Shown one piece after another: positions 59,687-64,000 of a DNA stretch of 64,000 bases. A program made the translations under genes and the position numbers. Position 1 is the first letter of the stretch; the number at the start of each line of letters is the position of its first letter. The stretch spans positions 62,001 to 126,000 of the forward strand of contig NZ_JAKFWS010000031.1 in NCBI RefSeq assembly GCF_021731785.1. Direction: 5' to 3'. Below the pieces are notes generated by a model. The model was not told the origin of the DNA. It saw nothing but the letters and a program-made list of their open reading frames with translations, and ran no database searches. Source of the stretch: Methylocystis sp. (GTDB lineage Bacteria; Pseudomonadota; Alphaproteobacteria; Rhizobiales; Beijerinckiaceae).

Positions 59687-59890
59687 TCAGAACGGGATCG
59701 GATGGTCGTTGTTCGCGCCGATTTGTTTCTCGATATCGATATCGGCGAAGAAGGCGTGCTCATCGATTGCCGCCCTGACGGCGCGCGCGTCGGCGAGTTC
59801 GGCGGCGATGATTTTTCGTTCGCGCGGATCGATGCAATCGTTGAGTTCGGCGCGCAGTTCTTCGATGTGGCGTTCGATGTCGTAGCTCAT
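59687..59890 (-). CDS. Small helical hypothetical protein
   Basis: 67 aa from ATG 59890, eight bases after AAGGAG. Two helices (MSYDIERHIEELRAELNDCI and ERKIIAAELADARAVRAAID) then a short tail. No family recognised. Confidence 0.6.
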   Translation of the reverse strand: MSYDIERHIEELRAELNDCIDPRERKIIAAELADARAVRAAIDEHAFFADIDIEKQIGANNDHPIPF

Positions 59891-59993
59891 TTGCAATCTC
59901 CTTCGTCTCGATGACGAAGGTTGGGCACGAGCGCACGAAGGCCGGGTCGAGGATCGCTTTAGCGACCGCCGGCGGCGGCGAGCGGGGGAACCG

Positions 59994-60036
59994 ATTTTGT
60001 CGAGGGCAAAACTTCAGGTTTTGGTCTCGACAAAAT
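59994..60036. other. Long stem-loop in intergenic region
   Basis: ATTTTGTCGAG (59994-60004) pairs with CTCGACAAAAT (60026-60036), and inside it CAAAAC (60007-60012) pairs with GTTTTG (60018-60023) around a TTCAG loop; only a GG/GT bulge interrupts. 17 base pairs in 43 nt, between a small leftward gene and the degenerate relaxase gene. Could be an oriT-type inverted repeat or a terminator-like RNA element; there is no T-run on the relevant side to favour a simple terminator. Confidence 0.6.
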
Positions 60037-60107
60037 TGGGGGGACCGCTCGTCCTCGAGGCGGCCTGAGCAGCCGTATACTGGGACGTCATAGAGAGAGA
60101 GAGAAGG

Positions 60108-60182
60108 ACGGCCCCGAAGGGGCCGTACCGCATGAGAGAGGCAAGGCCTCTCTCCGACAAAGAGGCATGCGTCGGCATGCGT
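60108..60182. other. Cluster of three hairpins
   Basis: ACGGCCCC-GAA-GGGGCCGT (60108-60126), GAGAGAGGC-AAG-GCCTCTCTC (60134-60154), and GGCATGCGTCGGCATGC (about 60166-60182) follow each other with gaps of under 12 nt. The rest of 60183-60534 shows no gene I can support. Confidence 0.55.
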
Positions 60183-60449
60183 GAGACTCGAGATATTGCG
60201 CGCCGCCAGCGCGCGGGAAGAACTTCGCCTCTCCGTCCTCCGCTGGAGTTTCGATATTTTGGGCGGGGGATGGGAGCGCTAGCGAAAGCGATCGTGACCG
60301 GAACGGCCGAGACGGCGCGTGCGCCGGCTCGGGGAGCGTCGCTTGCGGCGCGAGTAGAGCGCGGTTCCGATTTATCGGAATTCGCCAGAACGGCTTCAGG
60401 CGCTCACAAAGACGCATCCATAAAGACACGACTTTTCAGGCGATTTTAT

Positions 60450-60464
60450 CATTCGCGCAATTTG
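60450..60464 (+). promoter_or_regulatory. Recurring motif CATTCGCGCA before the degenerate relaxase gene
   Basis: CATTCGCGCAATTTG on the coding strand, about 75 bp before ATG 60535. Confidence 0.3.
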
Positions 60465-60534
60465 AATGGAGCGTCGGCGGGCGGCGTTTTGGAATTCCGG
60501 CGGGCCGGGAGAGCGCCGACCAGGGACAGAGACG

Positions 60535-61881
60535 ATGGGCATCTTTTATTTGAATGTAGGCTCGGTGCGGCGCTCCGCGGGGCGTCGGGCGGTGGTCGCG
60601 GCGGCGTATTGTTCACGGTCGAAATTGGATGACGAAGGCTTGGGGCGAGAAGTGGATTTTTCGAGCCTGTCGGATCTCGAGCATTCGGAAATTCTACTGC
60701 CGTTAGGGGCTCCGGATCGGTGGCTGGACCGGACGGTCTTATGGAACGAGATTGAGAATGTGGAGGAGCGCGAGAATGCGCAGCTTGCGCGGGAGATAGA
60801 GCTTGTATTGTCGAAGGATCTAGCGATTGACGAGGGGGTGAAACTTGCGCGCGAATTTTTACTTGAGCAGTTTGTCCAGCGGGGAATGATCGTCGACTTC
60901 AATATTCATCGAACGCAAGGGGCGGACGGTGCGCGACGGGGGTATGTGCAAGCGTTGTTTTCGATGCGTGAAGTTTGTGGCGAGGGGTTTGGAAAGAAAC
61001 GGACGGACTGGAAGGAAACGAAACTGTTGTTGAACTGGCGGGAGCGTTGGGCGCAGCTATCGAACATACATTTGCGCGAAACCGGGCGAGATCGGATGAT
61101 CGGGGCGGGTCCGAGCGCGGCGCGTGGCCGGGCGCTCGAACCGCTTCTCGGGGGGCGAGAGTATGAGGCGGAGAATCATGAACTTGGGTGGCGCAACGGC
61201 GAGCGTTTGGCGGCGGAGCCGGGATTGGCGCTGGAGGCGCTGACGCGCGAGGGAGGGACGTTCTCGCGGGGCGAATTGGCGGAATTCGTGAAGGGCAATA
61301 CCGGGGGCGACGAACAATTCAAGATGGCTCTGGCGCGGGTGGAGGCGTCGGTCGATCTTGTCCGGCTGCCGGACGGAGAGGGGTTTAGCACCCGCAAGCT
61401 GATGGGAAGCGTGGCTGGCGCGGGAGCGAACGGCTCGGGTTCGGGTCGCGAAGCCGGCGCGATGGGCGGCGGCGACTCGGGTCGAACGTTGCGCGAGGCG
61501 GTGGCGCTATGGGAGGCGGCGGGGCTTCGGGTTCGCTGGGTGGGCCTAACCTATGAGCTGGCGAAGAAGTTCGAGAAGACGACGGCGATCAAGAGCGTAG
61601 CCGTTCACGGTCTCTTGGGGCGGTGGCAGAAGAAGCGAGAGTTGCTGGCGTCGAATGATGTTCTGGTGGTGAACGACGTGGCGGAGATGAGCGAAAAGCA
61701 GAAGGAGTGGATGTTGAAGGCGGCGCGGGCGGTTGCGGCGAAGCTGGTATTGGTTGACGGAGAGGAATTCGTCGAGATCGACGGCGGCGATATTGGCCTC
61801 GATGCGCAGCAGCTGGCCGCACTGGGCGGCGGGGAGAGGTCGACGGGGAAACCGAAGCGTCAACGAATGGGGCTTTGGTAA
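60535..61881 (+). CDS. MOB_Q (TraA/MobA-like) relaxase-helicase homologue with lost catalytic motifs
   Basis: 448 aa from ATG 60535, uninterrupted. N-terminal half follows MobA/MobL: VVAAAYCSRSKL (Tyr 25 in the catalytic position), REVDFSSLSDLEHSEILLP, LWNEIENVEERENAQLAREI, FGKKRTDWKETKLLLNWRER, WAQLSN. But the metal-binding NPHxHxL strand reads RRGYVQALFSM, leaving only the earlier His in DFNIHRTQG. The C-terminal half follows the TraA helicase: LWEAAGLRVRWVGLTYELA, then VLVVNDVAEMSEKQKEWMLK, yet Walker A is GGGDSGRT (Lys to Arg) and the DEAGM Walker B reads NDVAEM. It ends after the VGDxxQL-equivalent, far short of the 1000-1100 aa of TraA. A full frame with both activities lost suggests a new regulatory or decoy role. 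Confidence 0.75.
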   Translation: MGIFYLNVGSVRRSAGRRAVVAAAYCSRSKLDDEGLGREVDFSSLSDLEHSEILLPLGAPDRWLDRTVLWNEIENVEERENAQLAREIELVLSKDLAIDEGVKLAREFLLEQFVQRGMIVDFNIHRTQGADGARRGYVQALFSMREVCGEGFGKKRTDWKETKLLLNWRERWAQLSNIHLRETGRDRMIGAGPSAARGRALEPLLGGREYEAENHELGWRNGERLAAEPGLALEALTREGGTFSRGELAEFVKGNTGGDEQFKMALARVEASVDLVRLPDGEGFSTRKLMGSVAGAGANGSGSGREAGAMGGGDSGRTLREAVALWEAAGLRVRWVGLTYELAKKFEKTTAIKSVAVHGLLGRWQKKRELLASNDVLVVNDVAEMSEKQKEWMLKAARAVAAKLVLVDGEEFVEIDGGDIGLDAQQLAALGGGERSTGKPKRQRMGLW

Positions 61882-61891
61882 GCGGCGAGGA

Positions 61892-62071
61892 TCAGCCGAG
61901 CGGGGGTCTTGGTTGGGCGCAGCGGCGGTAGGACGCCTTGCCTTTTTTAGGCGCGACGATTTTGACGCGGGCGTCCAGTTTGACGGGGACGCCGGCGTTT
62001 GCGGCGCGCAGGCGCAGAGCGCGGGCGCATGCGTTGCGCGGTCGCGTCTGCGGGTTGGTTTGCTTGGGCAT
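61892..62071 (-). CDS. Small basic protein
   Basis: 59 aa from ATG 62071, six bases after AAGGAG. Arg/Lys/Ala-rich (RNACARALRLRAANAGVPVK, RVKIVAPKKGKASYRRCAQ), likely nucleic-acid binding. No family recognised. Confidence 0.55.
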   Translation of the reverse strand: MPKQTNPQTRPRNACARALRLRAANAGVPVKLDARVKIVAPKKGKASYRRCAQPRPPLG

Positions 62072-62171
62072 GGCGGTCTCCTTGCTGAGCGATCTGGCGC
62101 GATGCGCTTGTGCTGTGGCCAGCGGTTCGGCGAAACGAAGGCGGGGACCGGAGGGTCCCCGCCCTGGCGCC

Positions 62172-62750
62172 TCATTCGAAGGCGCTGAGTTCGGCGGCGG
62201 CGGACTTGCGCTCGACGCTGGGTCCTTCGCCGGCGGGCGTGTAGGGTTTCCAATCCTCACCGGTGATTTCGACGTAGGCGGCGGCGGCTCCCTCGGCGGC
62301 GGCGAGCAGAGCGTAAGCCTGCATGGCGAGGTCGGCGGCGAATTTGCGGGCCTTTTCGGCCCGGCTTTCGAAGCCGGAGGGGGCGTCGCGATCCTCGTCG
62401 CGGTGGTCGTTGGCGAGCTTGGAAGTGAGGTCGCGGGCTTCGCTGAGTTTGTTGGTGTAGAAGCTTCCAGCGCCTTGGGCGGACGCGACGTAAGTGCCGA
62501 CGATGCGCTGGAAGTGCATCTTTGTGGCGACCTCGTTGAGCGCCTCGTCGAAAGCGATCCAGGTCTGGCGGAGCATCTGCTCGTGGATGTTGCGGATGCC
62601 GGTGAAGTCGGGAACCGACAGAGCGAAGCTCTGGGCGACTTTCGCTGCGACTGCGTCGTTCGGGCAGATGAGGCGGGCGCGTTCGAGGGAGATTTCGGGA
62701 CGAGCGGGCTTGTTGCGTTTCGCAGCGGACGTTTGGGGACGCTTGGTCAT
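62172..62750 (-). CDS. Helical hypothetical protein (phasin-like build)
   Basis: 192 aa from ATG 62750 (an upstream ATG at 62768 is in frame). Mostly amphipathic helix: VAAKVAQSFALSVPDFTGIR, NIHEQMLRQTWIAFDEALNE, GAGSFYTNKLSEARDLTSKL, KARKFAADLAMQAYALLAAA. The build resembles phasin-type or coiled-coil granule proteins, but no motif proves it. Monocistronic. Confidence 0.55.
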   Translation of the reverse strand: MTKRPQTSAAKRNKPARPEISLERARLICPNDAVAAKVAQSFALSVPDFTGIRNIHEQMLRQTWIAFDEALNEVATKMHFQRIVGTYVASAQGAGSFYTNKLSEARDLTSKLANDHRDEDRDAPSGFESRAEKARKFAADLAMQAYALLAAAEGAAAAYVEITGEDWKPYTPAGEGPSVERKSAAAELSAFE

Positions 62751-63282
62751 GATCGTGATCCTGTTCATGTGCGCCGGGGGTTCGCCGGCCCGATGCCGGT
62801 TTGTTTCCCTCGGTGCGGTCCCTGAAAGCCTGGCCTCGAACCGGGACTGCACCCGCAGCCGACGCCTCTTGGGGCGGCGGCGGAGGGCCGAAGCCTTTGC
62901 GGAGGACGGCAGGGCGGCGACTATTTTGATTCGCGATGCAAAGCGGTCCGGGCGACATAGAAAGTCCGGCGCTTGCGCCGGTCCGAAAATGGAAGCCCGG
63001 CCGCGGCGGAAAATAGTCGCCGCCCGCCGTTGCGGTCACGGTTGGCCAGGCTTAGGGACGCAACCAAACCGAGGGGACAAACCGTTGATCGGGTCCGTTT
63101 GGCGGAACCTCAGCGCACGGAGCAACAGCGGATCACAAAGACCAAACGTCGTTCCGAAACATCCCGCTGCGCGACAAGGCCGCCATTGTCCCGGCGATCG
63201 ATTGCCGGCGCTTGCCGAAAGCATTGCCGACCGACGGCGGGGAAAACCCTCGCCCTGCTTCGGCCTCTGCGAAGCCGACTGA
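62751..63282. other. Intergenic region before the IS3 element
   Basis: No gene supported. It contains the 114-bp inverted-repeat element at 62912-63025; the rest shows nothing I recognise. Confidence 0.5.
62912..63025. repeat. 114-bp element with 16-bp perfect terminal inverted repeats
   Basis: GGGCGGCGACTATTTT (62912-62927) and its exact complement AAAATAGTCGCCGCCC (63010-63025) flank 82 bp that contain a second hairpin, CCGGCGC-TT-GCGCCGG (62966-62981). No coding capacity; no clear target duplication. Could be a miniature transposable element or a structured RNA. Confidence 0.65.
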
Positions 63283-63343
63283 TCCACCCCCACTGAACTG
63301 GTCCACCTTGAGGTATGTCTTCGGACAGGAGAGGAGGACCGTT

Positions 63344-63622
63344 ATGCCGAGGAAGAGACCAACGCCTGAGGAGATCGTCGCGAAGTTGCGGCAGGTTGAT
63401 GTGCTTGTTTCGCAGGGAAAAAGCGTCGCCGATGCGGTGCGTTCGATTGGAACGACCGAGGTAAGTTACTACCGGTGGCGCAAGGAGTTCGGCGGTCTGA
63501 AGACGGATCAGATCAAGCGGCTGAAGGAGCTTGAAGCGGAGAATGCCCGACTTCGCAAAGCGGTGTCGGATCTGACGCTTGATAAGATGATCTTGGCCGA
63601 GGCGGCGCGGGGAAACTTCTAA
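63344..63622 (+). CDS. IS3-family transposase OrfA
   Basis: 92 aa from ATG 63344 after GAGGAGGA. HTH_Tnp_1 pattern: MPRKRPTPEEIVAKLRQVDV, SVADAVRSIGTTEVSYYRWR, followed by the leucine-zipper-like LKELEAENARLRKAVSDLTL. Ends at TAA 63620-63622, right after a G_GGA_AAC slippery heptamer (63610-63616). Confidence 0.92.
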   Translation: MPRKRPTPEEIVAKLRQVDVLVSQGKSVADAVRSIGTTEVSYYRWRKEFGGLKTDQIKRLKELEAENARLRKAVSDLTLDKMILAEAARGNF

Positions 63623-64000
63623 GCCCTTCGCGCCGCCGGGCCTGCGTTGATCACGTTCGATCCCAGTTGAAAGTGTCCGAGCGCCGGGTCTGCCATGCGC
63701 TCGGACAGCATCGCTCGACGCAGCGGCGTATTCCGGCGGGACGAGAGGATGAGGCGCCGCTGACCGCCGATATCATCGAACTTGCTCGTCAATATGGCCG
63801 GTATGGCTATCGCAAGATCGCCGAGATGCTGCGCACGAGAGCGGGCTGGGTCGTCAATGACAAGCGGGTCGAGCGCATCTGGCGGCGCGAGGGGCTGAAG
63901 GTTCCCGCTAAACAACCCAAACGAGGCCGCCTATGGCTTGCCGACGGCTCATGCCTACGTCTGCGCGCCGAACGCCCCAATCACGTCTGGTCTTACGATT
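63616..64000 (+). CDS. IS3-family transposase OrfB, partial
   Basis: Read in the -1 frame relative to orfA: LSPSRRRACVDHVRSQLKVS, ADIIELARQYGRYGYRKIAE, MLRTRAGWVVNDKRVERIWR and RPNHVWSYD, the last residue being the first Asp of the DDE core. No own start codon is seen, so it is made as an OrfAB fusion by frameshifting at GGGAAAC. Continues past the window edge. Confidence 0.88.

Larger units (their letters stand above)
63283..64000 (+). mobile_element. IS3-family (IS407-like) element, right part outside window
   Basis: orfA and the beginning of orfB are present in the usual two-frame arrangement. The left end is probably at about 63283-63310, where CCCCCACTGAACTGGTCC resembles IS3-type terminal repeats; exact border not provable without the other end. 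Confidence 0.8.

Noticed and set aside
61938-62825. 295-codon plus-strand frame
   Set aside because: Antisense to two minus-strand genes that have good ribosome sites; Gly-rich shadow.
62830-62900. tRNA-like segment (GGTTCGAGGCC on the minus strand)
   Set aside because: A T-loop-like string is present, but no matching acceptor stem or anticodon arm could be built.

Overview
This 64-kb window looks like part of a large conjugative plasmid (or an integrative conjugative element) from a GC-rich alphaproteobacterium, most likely of the order Hyphomicrobiales. The IS66, IS5 (IS427-like) and IS3 (IS407-like) elements, the style of the tyrosine integrase remnant, and the DUF1173, DUF1186 and Rha/BRO accessory genes all fit plasmids of that group. 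No 16S rRNA, tRNA, replication initiator or classical plasmid replication cassette is visible, so the genus cannot be fixed and plasmid versus ICE cannot be settled.

Layout. 1-9.3 kb is a scrap-yard of accessory genes: an intact IS66 element (1070-3645, perfect 8-bp target duplication) sits inside a decayed IS5-family transposase that is itself joined to the stump of a tyrosine integrase. After it come an HNH nuclease gene, a VOC fragment, a DUF1772 membrane protein, a DHFR/RibD-like reductase, a VbhA-type antitoxin without a Fic partner, a frameshifted DUF1186 gene and an Arg/Asp/Glu repeat protein. 9.6-12.4 kb carries a DsbC-like protein, a TraX/IcmV-like membrane protein and a TnpB remnant.

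12.6-47.6 kb is the core: a nearly complete type IVB (MPF_I, IncI/Dot-Icm-like) conjugation machine. It is split into a leftward operon (20.8 to 12.6 kb: TcpQ-like, IcmW-like, unknown, TraW, Pro/Ala-rich coiled-coil protein, TraY/DotA, coiled-coil protein, lipoprotein) and a long rightward operon (23.6 to 47.6 kb: TraM/DotI, TraN/DotH, TraO/DotG, TraP-like, TraQ, two small membrane proteins, TraR/IcmD, IcmJ-like, lipoprotein, TraU/DotO, TraH/DotD, TraI/DotC, degenerate M48-like protein, TraJ/DotB, TraK/IcmT, IcmS-like, lytic transglycosylase, TrbA/DotM, TrbC/DotL, DUF4349, DUF2726, I78 inhibitor, DUF1173). An XRE repressor and a large putative regulator lie between the two operons, next to a 16-bp palindrome.

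47.6-62.8 kb is the DNA-processing and establishment end: a MOB_F relaxase-helicase with a small accessory protein, a protein with three tandem ProQ/FinO domains, an L,D-transpeptidase (frameshifted), an HU/IHF protein, Rha and BRO-type antirepressors, a repeat-rich 630-bp gap followed by a three-gene TraK/StbA-TraL/StbB-TraM-like operon, and an intact reading frame for a MOB_Q-type relaxase-helicase whose catalytic motifs have been lost. The window ends inside an IS3-family element.

How the parts work together (inference from family knowledge): TraH/I/N/O/M form the envelope core complex; TraY/Q/R and the small membrane proteins the inner-membrane channel; TraU/TraJ supply energy; TrbC/TrbA with the IcmS-, IcmW- and IcmJ-like proteins form the coupling complex that receives the MOB_F relaxase-DNA complex; the transglycosylase and L,D-transpeptidase remodel peptidoglycan. 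The most unusual points are the pairing of an MPF_I machine with a MOB_F relaxase, IcmS/IcmW-like adaptor candidates in a conjugation operon, an intact but motif-less second relaxase-helicase, the triple FinO protein, and a short motif (CRTTCGCGCR) that recurs in the same orientation 20-75 bp before gene starts in most of the larger gaps of the transfer region.
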